From NCBI GenBank assembly GCA_012862575.1, contig BLSF01000071.1, forward strand, positions 1 through 64,000: DNA of 64,000 nucleotides, written 5' to 3'. Each line of letters begins with the position of its first letter. The stretch's first letter is position 1. This stretch comes from Parietichytrium sp. I65-24A (taxonomy: Eukaryota; Sar; Bigyra; Thraustochytrida; Thraustochytriidae). The notes beneath the pieces are model-generated. The model had not been told where the DNA came from. It worked only from the letters and a program-made list of their open reading frames with translations, and did no database searches. This document shows, in pieces, positions 19,171-32,233 of the stretch. Both the position numbers and the translations under genes were made by a program.

Positions 19171-22100
19171 GAGAGAGTGGGTCGTCGTCGTCGTCTCCTT
19201 TCGCATTCTTTGAATGGATGCGATGCTTGGTTCCAAGTTGTTTGAATGAATCTTTCGCGAAGAACGGGAAGAGCCTCGCAGGCAGACTGTTTTGTTTCCA
19301 TATCTTTGGAGCCTTTCTTCTCACAAGGCTTTTGAAATTGCCCTCTCCCGCGTCGCTTCCTCTCTCTCTCTCTCTCTCTTCCTCTCACACACATTCCTAC
19401 ACTCTACTGAATACTACTGCTGCCGCCTCTCTCCCATTTTCTCTCTCTTATTCTCTCTTCCTCTCGCGCCATGTGATGGGGCTCCTTCCTTCTCCTTCTC
19501 TTCCGAACCGCGTCTCAGCGGGTCGTCTCTCAATTCCGTGCGTCTAATGAGCTTAGTTTCGTTAAAAACTGCATTAATAGTTATATATCTTCCTTCTATC
19601 CTCACTCTCTCTTTTTCTCTGGGTGTCCCTCTCTCTGCGGCTTGCTTGGGGTGGAACATGTCGCCGCTTTTTTGGTCTTCCCAGTTTCCACCTTTGTTGC
19701 CGATGTGAGGGGGCGTTGGTGTGAGGGGGGGAAAAGGCAGCGGCGTCGGGGAAATAGCAGAACGAGTGGCTCACGGAGATGTGGGCTTGTGCATATTTGT
19801 GCATTGGCCGGACTTGTCCTACGGGGTACTATGCGCCACGCTAGGCAGGCGGATGAGAAATGAGAATGGCCGGAAGATGATCGTGATGGGAGATGACTGG
19901 AATCCATTGTTCGTTCGCTTTCTCAATTGAAAGTGGAGCAAGTATTACGTGAGGAGGCAAAGAAAGAGCTTGAGATTCGGAGGCGTCGTCGTCTCCGATT
20001 CTCCACATCTTCGAAATATAAAGAGATAGATACAACCTTTTTTCAGAGAGAGATTGAGTGAGAGGGAGAGGGAGAGAGCGGAAGCCAATTGATACCAATT
20101 TCGTTCTCCTCTCATCCCCCTTCCTGCCCTCACAATTGGTCTCCCTTTGACCCCGACTCCTCTCTCTCTCTTCACGCTGCTCCTACCTAAGGTACCTAAT
20201 CACGCCTAGTGCCTCTAATGCATTTCCTGACTCCGTACATCTCGAGTTCAGAAGAGGTTTCTCCGTGAGCTACTCCCTGTCCTAGTTGGTGCGTAAAGTG
20301 TAGGGCTCTATAGCTCGCAGCGTAGGGGAGCTTGGCACGAGGACGTGAAGCGAAGTGAGTCGTGAAGTTACTGGATGTTTCGAGTGGAAAATTATGCAAT
20401 AAGAAATGAGTGAATTCGCGTCGGTGGAGGCAGACTGGCAGACTGAAGAAAGTTACTGTATACTGAGCACTCAGTAGACGGCAGAGTTGGCTGACTCTGT
20501 GACCGTCTTGCGAGCTGTCGACTTGATGGAATTGGAGAGACGGGCTTATGCTGCGAGTCTATGCCAGTCTGCGGAGTCTGCGGCAGTATTTGGGCTTACT
20601 TTAATAGATGGTGCATCACGGGATGGGCTGGCGAGTCGGGCTGACTGACTGACTACCTGTCGTACGCTTGGTTCACGCAGCGTGTGGCGGCCTTCGTTCC
20701 TTTTTTTTTTTCCTAGGTTTGAACAAATGAGAAATGAGCTTGATCTCTTTTCCTCTATCAAAGACGGGCTGCGGAAGCTATTGCCAACTAGCTTTGCAGT
20801 TTCGGTGAAGGACTGTCTCTTTCTATTCGCGCTTCATTTGGGGAAGCTGTTCTCCCAGTCCGAGATGAGAGGATTGGAGAACCGAGTCCTGAGACACTGG
20901 CTGTCTCTGACCACATCAAACCCACATTTTGCTCAGGCTCTCAATCTCATCCATCCACACTGCATTTGACTCGCGACGCCACTTGAACCATGGCAGGAAA
21001 TCCGTCAGGAAATGCACTTGAACTCGGAGGAGCGTGCCCGTCGTCTCGGCTTTGGCAGTCAAGTTCAGTACCAGTACTCGTACCGTCGTGCGCATCGAGC
21101 TCTCGGACACTGCGGTGATATACTTTCACTCTCAATCAATCAGCTAAAATAGTTGCGAACCTTCCCGACCTATCCGCCCGCTAGCTAGCGCCGTGGGCTG
21201 GGATTTCCTTTGGTGTGGAGTGCATACATCAGCACGCCCAATGAAGCTCCCGGCAAAAGCGTGGCGAGTCACAGAGTCACAGACTCCAGGCCAATCTCCA
21301 GCATCTTCCGGAATCCCTGCACTGTGCAATCATTTGCGCACCATCACTTGGTCTTCCGTACTGAGTAGCGGTCCAACTCGTCACTCTTCCACCTATGCTT
21401 CCTCTCCCATGCGAATTACCATCATTTTCCACTCACAGTCAATCAACAGCTGAGACATCTTCCATTCCTGATGTGTGGCCCACATGCACATGCCTAGTGG
21501 TTTTGTTATTGTTCCAAGGAACAAAAGGGTCAAAGAAGGGTAAATAGTGGCACTATGACAAGCACATAGAACTCTGACAGAGTCCAGAAGAGTCAATTAC
21601 ATGATGCTTGGATAATCCTATAGCAGTGTGTGCTCTAAGTGCATGCGTAATTAGGCTTATTATTTCCCCGAGAGGAGAGTCTTGTATGTGATTTGACTAA
21701 ATTTTTTAATAGTGATGAACTGCGAGAGTGAAGTTTGGATTTTTTCTTCTTGGTTGCGTATTTCTTCTTTTGGCTAATCGAACTTCTCCGTTTTCACTCG
21801 CACAGTCAAGCACTCAAGCTTGCATTGTGATCTGTCTTTCTAATTGCTCATCTAACTATCAAAACGCAAAACTTTGCAGTTATTTCTAATTATTTCCTCA
21901 CCAAGATCACCTCTTTGCGTTCTTGCCCCTCATTGCCTTCTCGCTAAGCACTCTTTAGTGTGGAGAGAACACACAAATTTCTGACTCGATAAATGAATTA
22001 TGGAAAGGGGTAATGAGCTCGTTAGAGCCTGAGGCAATTTGTTCAGCACCCCGTGATGCTGAGGTCGGCGCGGAATTTGGCACTAAGAAGAGTAAACGAG

Positions 22101-23717
22101 GCTAAGAAAAGCGGTGCAACGAGAGGAGTTGCGCCTTTTACGAGCGAGCATCTGCAAGTTAGTGTACATTTTCATCAAAGATGTTCGGAAGCCTCCAACC
22201 GCTTCGAATCACTTCGACTTTTCGGGAGTAAGTAAATTCAAAGCTCCCTCTTGTGAAATACAAATACTGTGATACAGAAGTACACAATTTCGCACAGCCA
22301 TGCACGTAAGTGACTGTAATCCATCGAGCCGTTCATGTTCAAAGCGGCGCGGAAAGCGCGTAGCAGCGCGTGCAAATTGCAACCGTACTAGTACCTGTAT
22401 CTCTGAGCTCATAGTAGCAAATCTTAGATTTCTGAAGCTCATTCCAGCCATCGCTGAGTCGCCATGATGGACCATGCTCTTGGTCGAAAATGCACTCCCT
22501 TTGAAACCATCTCATTGTCAAGGCTATTGATGACACAATCGCTTGCGCCGAAGAAATGAGAGAGTGGCTTCGTTCTCGAGTCACGCGCCCCAGGTCTGAC
22601 TTGATGTTCCACAAATTTTCACACTACAAAGATATCTGCTCTGATTCCCCCCTTTCGGAGTTCGTTCCAACTACGTTCCCAAAAACCTGCGGCGTCGTGT
22701 TGGACGTGTTCGCTCGCTACGGTACTAATTAGTACTGAGTACCAGTTCTGAGCGTAATCACCTTCAGTACAGTGTCTTAACTATAATTACTCACCATTCT
22801 GTGTTTGCATTGTTCTGGTGCTCTGCGTTTTCTGTCCACTTTTACATATAACTCATCACCGATGTCAAGCTTCTACGGCCCCAGCCGCAGAACTGCATTC
22901 TAGCCGTGAGCGACGCGCACATAATTCTCCTCGTTTTACTTCAGCAAATGACTCACCACTTGTGTACAGATGCAATTGTACGAGCGTATGAACTCTGTGA
23001 ACTCCATTTCTTCACCAACACTCTCTACCACCTATATAAAATTCGAAAAATAAGGGACACGTACAACATCAAAAGCTCTGTTAGAGTGGGCGAGCTCCTG
23101 ACTTAATTGCCAGACAAGATCGGAATCGTGCCAAACTCCATAACAACGAGCCCCAACATGGCGAGAGCAGGTCTCGGCCACCAGTATGAAAGACACTGCC
23201 CATCTGCTTGAGGCGTCCATTCGAACACTGAACTGTGAGCCAATCCTGACGCAGCTCTTCTCGCCCAAGTTTTACAAAATCAAGTCGAATGCGCATTACG
23301 GCAACCAATGCAACGTGAAACTATCATATCGGCCGTCAGCCGAAGGAAAAAAATGGGAGTTAGATATGTGACTTACTTCAAGTAGTCGGCACTTGTGTAC
23401 TACCTCGCGAAAGAGATCCGTTCAGTCACGCCTTGACACCACCTATTACCCGCAATAGCACTGCAACTCACGGCTTTTCTAAAACCTCCTACTATTATAC
23501 ACTAAAGCGAGCAGTGTCCCAAGGAAATGTCTTTCACAGTTCGTACCAGACACTTTGAATTAGGCGAAAAGAGTAGCAGTCTACTACCGGAGTGGATCTT
23601 TTGTCGGTTTCTGTGGTCCAAATCATTCGGAGAGCCTGATTTGAAACACTTTGTCGTAACTTCCAACTTATAAGCGCGCCATGTTGATCGTTCAAATGAA
23701 CATTAACAATCTGATTT

Positions 23718-23783
23718 TTAAGTTTTATTGTGACCATGAAACATTCGAATTTAAGTTTTATTGTGACCATGAAACATTCGAAT
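23718..23783. repeat. Perfect 33-bp tandem duplication
   Basis: Two back-to-back identical 33-bp units, each beginning TTAAGTTTTATTGTGACC and ending ATTCGAAT. There is no mismatch between copies, so the duplication is recent. Confidence 0.97.
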
Positions 23784-26700
23784 GTTCGACGAAAGGTCTG
23801 TAAAATTGAAACAGTGTCAACTTCAACTCGTTTCTCGGGCGCGGAAACGAGCTCTCCGAGCGGAGATGGCATTCACTTGATCTTTTCTGCGTTCATGTTC
23901 ATATGTTCATACTTTGGGAAGCACCCCTCTCCACTGTGCTTGGTTCGTCGGCCCCGGGAGCGTCTTATGAACGGTTCTCTCTGCGCTGCCGGTGCCGTGC
24001 ACGCTCAGCAGCGCGCACCCGCGTGACTTGGAAAACCTGCGCTACAAAGAGCTGTTGCTGATACTGTACTGACTGTGAGAGTACACTCAGTACTCAGTAC
24101 TCGATACACGGCCCTTTCGCGTTGATGCGTCGAACTCGAGCCACAGCTGCGTGGCCGGTTCCAATTCAGTGGCTATGCACCAGCCACTCGCACGACCAAT
24201 TATTTTCCCTGGAGTCAGACAACCACAGCCGCCAAGCTTTTTGGGGCTGGCCTCGGATGTACAGTAGCTGGTCGCAGCACTAGTACCGATGAGCGAAGCA
24301 GTGATGCTCAAGACGCACGAAAGAAGGGTCCGGTCCTTGAGGTTTCTCGACACTCGAGTGCCACTCTCATTCCGCACGGGCTGCAAATGGCTGAAGCGCA
24401 AGAGACTGGTGCTGTGGATGGGAGGTGGAGGCCCTGTCAATGCCGTGACTGTGCGTTTTCTATGCCAGAGAGGGCTCGGTCCCCCAAAGTTTCTCGGCGA
24501 GCACAGGATGGTCCGTTCACCACACATGCACCGCAGTTCGCGGCATCTCCCTTGGGGAAAAGCTCTCTCTCGAGTCTCTCGAGCAAGATGCACGTCTAGT
24601 GAGGCAGGGGCACGTCGAGGGAAAAAGCCCTCTCCCCTCTCTCCCCTTCCAAGCTATTGAACAAGAACCCAGTACCTTTGCGCACAGGCAGTGATTACAT
24701 TCTCGCGTGACATCGCGTGACCCTGTATGTCGCTGTTCTGAGTTCCGGTGCGTCTTTCGGCTATTGATTAAAAGTTTCCAACATTTCCAACTCTCATCTC
24801 ATCTCATCTCACCTTTCTTTCACTCATGCTTTCTTTCTTTCTTCTTGCTTTCTCCGAGTTTGAACGTGTGGACTTTCCCTCGATGATCTTTCGCTGCCAA
24901 TGGTCATGTGCTTCACCTGGCTGCCCATTTCACCATTTCACGAGCTTGCAATATTGAAGGCTCATCCGCAGTGCATCCGCGCTAATAAATGTGGTACTTT
25001 TTCACCAGTTCGGGCTAAGGGCCAGAGACACCAGAGACGCACAGGAACAGAAGAGTCCTTGTTGCACGTCCATCTGTGTGCGTGTAGAGTATTCCGTAGA
25101 ATGGGAACGGAGCGCCATATTTGTTCGAGGTTCCTCGACAGTTCCGGACAGTCAGGAGGAGGAAGGAGTGGGAGGTGGTGAGGTGGTTGTGAGGGAACAA
25201 GATTCTACTGAGGAGAATGAAAGTTTTTTAAAAGTTTTTTATAAGTTTTAACAAGTTGGAGTAATAGAAGGATATGTGTTACTCTAATGTGTTCAGTTTT
25301 TGAAAAGCCAGTCACAAAAACGATATTCCCGAGAGAGAAGGAATTGGCTGAAACTTACTGAGAAAATTTAAAATTTAAAATTTTCAAAAATGGTCGATTT
25401 CAAAAATTTTTGCAAGGTGGAGTTCTTCCTTTTCCCGAAATTCATTCATTCCCGAAAAAAATAACTCGCAGTCAGTCCAAGAAGCCGACTGCCACATCCT
25501 GAGTTTCGAAGACCGCCACATCCCCCTCCTTCCACCTTCTCCCGATTAGCCGCCAATAGTGCATCATAATAAATATTATCACCCCTATAACTCTCTAGTA
25601 AGGATGGTTTCCCCGGAGGACTGTATTTTTTGTTGGACTACAAACTCATATAATAAACCTAGGAGTCGTTCAGCAGCGTTCGCGGGAGCTGAGGTTCTAC
25701 TGTTGACTTATGGTATTGACTAATGACCCTCGTATCCCGCGCTCGCGTATAAGTGACCCCCTATGGGTCCTATATCGCCGTATCCAGTCGTAGCGCTGTG
25801 AAATGGATTTGCGAATGATGCTAGAGGTCGCTATCACACTTGATAGAAGCGCGACGCGAGAGGCTGCCATGACGAACACACATAGTTTACTGGTTTCGGG
25901 TGCGTGAGAGTAAGCAGGAATGGGAAAGTGAAAGTGCGTCTCTGATTTTTTTCTCAACTCTTCTTTCTCAATCGAAAAATCATTGTGATTGTGATGGGAA
26001 CGATCGATTCAAAGGAGTTGGGAGTTGTGAGAGAATCAGTGGAGCGCGTACTGCTAGCAAGATGCTCTTGCATCGACTAAAGACTGTACGATCAACAGTT
26101 GTCTTGTCGTTCACACACAGCTTATTACTTACTGTTCTGATTAATATATGTGTTGCAGTGCGAGTTGTTTGTATCTTTCATTGTTTCGCTACTCTGTTGG
26201 CTTGAACGAGCTGAGAGCCTCGCAGTTCTGGCTACCGTCGACTGGGAGGCAGCTGAAAGTAAAGATTAGGAGGAGTTTCTTTCTGCGATAACATCACCAC
26301 TTGCCCCGCATCTTTCTTTCTCGGATCAATTGAACAACGGGGACACAGTCGTTAATACACGGCACTGAGAGCAAGGCGTGTGAGTGATTGATTCTAATCT
26401 ACACATGACGTTCGCATCACCGTCCCAGCTTCCGCCTGAGAAGTGCGCTCCGTGCCACGGAAATACATTGTTGCACTAGTAGTGGATAAAATGATGAATC
26501 GAAGGTGAAGAAAGAAGAAGCGAGCTACGTTGCCAACGCAGCATTAGATCTACAAGGTTGCATTCACTAAATTCCGATCAGAGGTACAAATGCCCCTTGA
26601 AAATACTATACCATACCAATACGATAGAGAAAGGAACGACTTGCAAAATTGGAAAAGATGGCGCTCCTTTGCCCAAGCTCGTGTTTGACTGACAAGTCAG

Positions 26701-29052
26701 AACTAGTAAGGGCTCCTCTTTCCATTTTGAGAGGGGTGAAGCTACTTGCATGAGATACCTGACAGTGAATTTACTCGAGCAAAGCAGTCTTCTCCTTTTC
26801 AAGGAACATCTGGACGACAAGAAGGGGCTCCATCTTCTCGCTTTTCTTCTGTGCCACTAAAGCGGACTACTCGCCGGCCCGAGTCATAGCCTCGGCCAAG
26901 ATAGAATTTAGCATCTCAAATTGTCCATTTACCTTGTTTGTGGCTGTGTCTGTCGTAGTAGGAGAAATTAGTCTCGTATGCATTTCCTTTAGTAAATAAT
27001 TTGCTAACCGCACAATGAGTCTACTCTGATGGAGGTGCAGCTCGCAGAGTCTGATGATTTAGTGTATTTGGCGCCGTGCCCCCTTCTCCTCGATGAATCT
27101 GCAATTATCCTGCATCCTCCTACGCTGCGGAAGCAAAAACAAGCCGCAATATGTGACTTTAGACATAGTACCTAGTACTTGTTGGCGTTGCAGAAGCGTC
27201 GCTGAAGCGCTCGAGAGTCAGTCCAGGCTCCTAAGGTTTTGAACTGGAGGTATAAGGCACGTGGAGAGCCATCTTGGATTTACTGCGACAGCACGTGACT
27301 GTGAGGGCTGCTATTCCACAAAGAGAAGTAGAGAGACAGTATAGCGAACTAGGTTCAAAAATTTAGAACAGAAAAATTCAGATTTAAGACTGTAACGTAA
27401 GTGTAAAAGATTGAGTAGGGCTTTGAAGAAATCTGAACCGAATGGGGAAGTGAACTCTACACAGCCTCCAGCTGAGAGAAATTCTTGTCAGTCACTTCAG
27501 TGTACCGGTACTCGAGTACCAGCAAATCGTGTGGAATCCGAAAGGGTCAGCGCATTAGGGACTAAACCACTGCCCTCTTCAGCTATAACATAGGTAGCTA
27601 CCAGCAAAACAACACCATCTTGGCTCACGAATCTGTTTCCTCGGTGTAACTTAGTGTTGGAACCCTGAAGCTCAGTGCTTCACTGTGTCACATACTAGCA
27701 GCCGTACTACTGTCGCAAGCGAGCGGAGCCAAGTGCGCATGAGTGCCCGCCCCGACTCACAGGACAAGGTTCCAAATCTTCTGAACTCGTACATGTGGTG
27801 CTAACAGGTCCATAAGAAAAAGTATCTTTCTTGAGATAACTGACGACGACACAATGCGTGCTATGGTCGGCTGCCCCGCACTCTTTCATTCGATCACCCT
27901 AAAGATGGCTCTGACTGCTCTGACTCCGAGTTCTTCAAGTTCTGCCACCGAGACATCCTAGACAGGTCAAATTCTCAGATAAGCTAACTGCAGTCACAGT
28001 CCGAACACGTACTCAGTACTCACTAACCTATTGTTTGACAATGGTCGAAGATGGTCGAAGCGAGAAAGAGACCTAAAGAGTCATGTACTCACAGTCAGCT
28101 TCTTGTCAAGTTCTCAAGCTGGCCTATGGCAGAAAGTTGTGTGTTGCGAACTTCGCAAAGCAAATTCGAGAGGCTCAGCACTTTGGCTTTTCTCATCAAG
28201 TGGTGAAAATGTGTGGAACTGCTTCCTCACGTCACAGTCAAGTCCACCTGCGATAAATCCAAGGATTTGCGGGAAATGAGTGTTCTTCATGTCTTCACCA
28301 CAGTTTTGAGTTTGCTCAGGTCGGGCTTGAAACTCGCCAACAAGCACGAACGTCGGAGGTGACTCTAGCAGCGCTCACTGTGCCACGGTCCGAATCATGA
28401 GAACGACACAATGAAGTGGCAAATGAAGGGCTACGGAGTGTGCGGTCAACTCAGCAAGCCCTCCGTCCCAATGAGGCACTGCGAGCCAGCCCAATGCTCG
28501 TAATTGACTGCTGCGCAAGGTTTCAGGCACCACAACCGTCTCCTCGTCCGCCAGTTGAGATGCCCTACCACTCTCTTGAATGTGAATCCATTGAGCTGCC
28601 ATCTCCTCATTCATTGCATGGCTCTTCCTTTCCGCTAAATATGAGAAAAATCAGTTTCACTAACTTGTACTCACTCTCAGTGCATGATAACTTTTGCATT
28701 CTGGACCTACAAAAAGCTGTTAGCTCGCGAGTTGAGATGCAGGCCTGACATTTAAAGTGAAAACTAGTAGTTGAATTTTAAAAATTCTGGAAAACAAATG
28801 GATGGACTTGTTTCTGGTTCTTCCGGTTCTTCTGGCTCTGCGGATCTCCGGTTCTGGTTCTGGTTCTGTTGGCGGCAGCACTAGCGGAAAGTTGACTTCG
28901 TCTCTACGGGTGGTGCTCACTCACCCTAGTGAGCATCTCCTTTGCTCGGTCCTTTCCATGGGCAAGTAAAAGAGGGTCGGATCGCAGAGAGTGGCCTGGT
29001 TCTCGGGGCGAGAACCGGTGTTCCAGACTACATAGCGCGGGAACCCGGGAAC

Positions 29053-31437
29053 TCAGGTTTCAGCTGGCGCAACCTTGGCACTTTTCCGGTTCTTTAGCTT
29101 TTCACGCTGGCGCTGGCGCTCTTTCTCCATTTGGTCGTTGAGCATCGCTTGAGCCTTTTCGTGCTCGTCTTTGAGCTTTTGCACCTTGTTTTCAACGGAT
29201 GACAGCTTTTTGAACACACTGCTGACCTTTTGAGCGATCTCAAGCCTCTTTGCCTCTGCAGCAGCCTTCTCAGCAGCGAGCTTGGCTTCGGTATCTTCGA
29301 TTCGCTGCCTCACCTCTCGTCGCCTCTTCGCAATGGCGTCCAGCTGCTCCTGGCGCTTCATTGCTGTCTTGGACTCCAGCGTGGCTATAGCTGACTCATA
29401 TTGTTCCTTGGTGGGGCATTCTGCCTTGATCAGCGCCATTTCTCTCTCTCGTTGCTCTGAGAGTTGATTTTCTATTTCTTTTACCAGCTCAGAGTTAATC
29501 TCCACTGGAGGTAGAGCCTGATCTCCGTCGCCTTCCTCGGCGTCTCGAGCAGTCGCCGGCCCTTCTTTCGCATCTTGAATCACCAATTCGATCCGCTTCT
29601 TGCGTCTCGCGGCAATTCTGGCAGCCTGCTCTTGCTTCTTCTTATACAAACCGCTCTGTAGTGTAAACACAGCGTCTTCATACTCTTTTTTCAGTTTCTC
29701 GGTGTCGTCTTCAGGAACGTCGCGAAGAGAGCCTTTGGCAACCAGCGACTCTACCAGTGCTAGGTACTCGGTCTGGTCGGAATTCGAGCCAACCTTCTCC
29801 GCAAAGGCCTTGATTTTGGCAATATCCGACTCCAAGGACTCTGTAACGCTTCGTTTGGGGGCCACGGTAAGAAAATCAAGTTTTTCTTGCTCCAGATCAG
29901 ATTTGATTTGCGCCAAGGACTCAGGCGGAGACACGCCTTCAAATTGTTTTTCGATCTCGGTCATTGTCTGTTTTGCCTCTGAGGTGATTTGCTGTCTCGA
30001 AAGCTCGATCTCCTCCTCAATCATTGTTGCCCCGATTGGGTCAAGCACCCGAAGCTCCTCCATCTCTGCAACTTCAATCTTTGCGTCGGCCTCCTTCTCT
30101 TCCCTCTCGAGCTCGGCGTGTTCTTTGGTGAGCGTGTCTCGCTCGGCTGCTAGCTCTTTCTCTTGGGCTTGAATGGAAGCCAATTTCTCGCTGAGCTCCT
30201 TCTCGCGCTTTGACAGCTCTCCCTCCTTTATATCAAGCGTTTCGTTCCTCTTGTCTACTGATACTTGTTGGGAATGAAGATCCTTCTCTTTCTTTTTCAA
30301 GTGGCGGTGCTTGATAAAGACGACGCACCCGCAAATGCCGAGCAATCCAACGCACCCGGCCACGACCCCGAGTACGAGAGCCAAGCTCAATCCTTGAACC
30401 GCAGTGAGGGCAACGTAGGAACTAGAGTCAATCTTGACTTCGTGCATAGCTGCGCAGCTGCTTTCGGAGTCAAGCAGCCCCGCTTCGTACAACGCGTAGC
30501 CGAGCGGAAACGCTAGCAAGGGGTCGTTCATCAGAGCTGCTACTGCTGCTGAATCTGCTTGTGCAACTTGGACTTCATACACCACGCCATCTTCCTCGAC
30601 TTCAATCGCACGGGTAGAAGAGACATCTACTGCGCCACTTGTGTCTTCTGGGAGATAGGTATTTAGGATTTCGACGATCACGCTTGCAAAGATTGGCGCA
30701 TCAAACGAGTCCAGGTCGTCAACCTGGAACGAGATTTTGCTGCGAAGATAAACTTCATCACTCTCAGAGGAAGGAAGATAAAGGCTTTCATCTGAAGTCT
30801 CTGCAGTTGTTTCAAGAGCAATCGTAATCTCACTGCTTCTTGATTTCCCGGAGCCTACCGCTCGAAGCCGCGCATAAAACTTCCCGACCTTCAAGATGCT
30901 GACGATTTTCCCATTCGGAAAGATTTTAGCTGTTCCGGCTTGGACGTTTGCGCGAGTTGGCTCGGGAAGGCACAGTGCCGGCTCGTTGGGATACTCTGTG
31001 CAGGTGAGATTGTACCCGAAGGTGATGATCACATCTGCGTCAGGCTCGCACTCCAGCTCTGCATACAGCGGGAGAAGATAGAGGGATTCGTCCAGCTGCA
31101 CAGTGTCTTCAGTCAAAGTATACCAAGGGACCTCCCATTTGCCGTCTGTTGTCGTATCACTTGTGTCTGAATCGTCTTCGTACTCCAAATAGCACTCGAA
31201 GTCGTACCCTCCCGCGTTGTTGGCAACCGAAACCCATTCGCCGTCGTTCTCGACACATAACTTCCTGGTAGCAAAGTCACACTCTGGATTATTGGAAACG
31301 AGCATAAAAGTTCCGCCTTTATCCTCGCAGTACGCGCGCATTTCCTCCTCAGTCGACAGCCCGCTCCAGAAGCTCGTTGCTTCTGCGTTTTGGACCGCCC
31401 CCGCAGCGCAGAGCGCTGCCAAGCCAACTCGCCACAT
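29053..31437 (-). CDS. Single-pass membrane protein with long cytosolic coiled coil
   Basis: 794 residues, single exon. The ATG at 31437 starts a signal peptide (MWRVGLAALCAAGAVQNAEA). The ectodomain (about 21-345) has four or more cysteines near the N-terminus (CEDKGGTF, NPECDF, KLCVENDGEW) and a beta-rich middle with repeated DESLYLL/DESLYLP words. A single hydrophobic segment of about 30 residues follows (about 347-380, LSLALVLGVVAGCVGLLGIC), then KHRHLKKKEKD, which marks the cytosolic side. The remaining 410 residues are Glu/Lys/Gln-rich heptad-type coiled coil, ending in a basic tail (KERQRQREKLKNRKSAK). I do not recognise a named family. A receptor or tether linking the surface to cytoskeleton is a guess from the architecture. 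Confidence 0.8.
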   Translation of the reverse strand: MWRVGLAALCAAGAVQNAEATSFWSGLSTEEEMRAYCEDKGGTFMLVSNNPECDFATRKLCVENDGEWVSVANNAGGYDFECYLEYEDDSDTSDTTTDGKWEVPWYTLTEDTVQLDESLYLLPLYAELECEPDADVIITFGYNLTCTEYPNEPALCLPEPTRANVQAGTAKIFPNGKIVSILKVGKFYARLRAVGSGKSRSSEITIALETTAETSDESLYLPSSESDEVYLRSKISFQVDDLDSFDAPIFASVIVEILNTYLPEDTSGAVDVSSTRAIEVEEDGVVYEVQVAQADSAAVAALMNDPLLAFPLGYALYEAGLLDSESSCAAMHEVKIDSSSYVALTAVQGLSLALVLGVVAGCVGLLGICGCVVFIKHRHLKKKEKDLHSQQVSVDKRNETLDIKEGELSKREKELSEKLASIQAQEKELAAERDTLTKEHAELEREEKEADAKIEVAEMEELRVLDPIGATMIEEEIELSRQQITSEAKQTMTEIEKQFEGVSPPESLAQIKSDLEQEKLDFLTVAPKRSVTESLESDIAKIKAFAEKVGSNSDQTEYLALVESLVAKGSLRDVPEDDTEKLKKEYEDAVFTLQSGLYKKKQEQAARIAARRKKRIELVIQDAKEGPATARDAEEGDGDQALPPVEINSELVKEIENQLSEQREREMALIKAECPTKEQYESAIATLESKTAMKRQEQLDAIAKRRREVRQRIEDTEAKLAAEKAAAEAKRLEIAQKVSSVFKKLSSVENKVQKLKDEHEKAQAMLNDQMEKERQRQREKLKNRKSAKVAPAET

Positions 31438-32233
31438 CTTCAATAACCTTGCCCCCCGCCACGTTCACACTCTCGCCGTGAACCTTGCGATCGCCGTGCA
31501 ACAGAATCGTCCAGTGCGGTTACACTTTTGCAATGCGGCGCTGCCCAGATTCCACCCAGATTTTTTGGCCCCAAGATGCGGCAGCGCACTGGCATTTGCT
31601 CTAGCTACCAGAGCAATCGTCGCCTTCCACACGGGCCTACTGCCGTTGGATTCTTTTTTGATACGCCTGAGAGGCACTCTAGTCTAGGAGCACGCTTCGC
31701 TCACAATTGCAAATCACTCATTGGCGAACGCCTGCAATAGCTTGAGCGCTGCTACAGAGTTCTGACAGTGAGTGTACAGTGGGAATCTGGCAGGTCTGGA
31801 ATCCTCCTTCGTTGGCGCTGTACGAACATGGCTGGCATTGCCTGCCCGAAAAGCGTGGACACTCAACTTTGGACTGCTGCGAAACTTTTTCCCAACGGTT
31901 CTATTGTAATGCGACGCAGAAAACGCAGAAGCGCTTAGGGGATGACAAGGTCCTACCACGAGGTTAACCAAAAATTAGTGTTTAGGAGTCAGGTTAAGTT
32001 GTAGACCATCTCACCAACAGAGCGAGAATTCCTGAATTCTGTTCATGAATAGACGCGGGAGCGTGCTCAAGTTGCAAAGAAATCGAATAAATGTACATGA
32101 GTTCTGGTGTTCATCGCTGTCTCAATTCCTGTCCAAAATTATGCACATCCGCAGCCAAGTAGAATAAGTTCGAAAGCAGCTTGACTGACGGCAGAGAGTG
32201 CGGTAAACTTCATTGCCAGGGGAGAGCTTCAGA
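31438..32233. other. Intergenic region, coiled-coil protein gene to protease gene
   Basis: It holds the upstream side of the coiled-coil protein gene and the 3' end of the Imp2-like gene. No coding region, RNA gene or notable repeat was found. Confidence 0.6.

Larger units (their letters stand above)
18673..29052. other. 10.4 kb stretch without supported genes
   Basis: I find no frame here with a known domain, signal peptide plus membrane segment, or convincing exon chain. Short frames, including the 168-residue one at 24087-24593 (-), have no recognisable content. The stretch holds a purine-rich tract (about 18930-19170), pyrimidine-rich tracts (about 19360-19500 and 19595-19640), poly-T at 20700, a perfect 33-bp duplication at 23718, AT-rich palindromic sequence near 25370-25395, and many copies of the TGACTGTGAG and GAGTACTGA words. 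Intron-rich, lineage-specific or non-coding genes could be hidden in it. Confidence 0.55.

Noticed and set aside
24087-24660. Overlapping 168-codon (-) and 123-codon (+) frames
   Set aside because: No recognisable domain, signal or splice pattern, and the two frames overlap. Treated as chance frames in a locally GC-richer patch.
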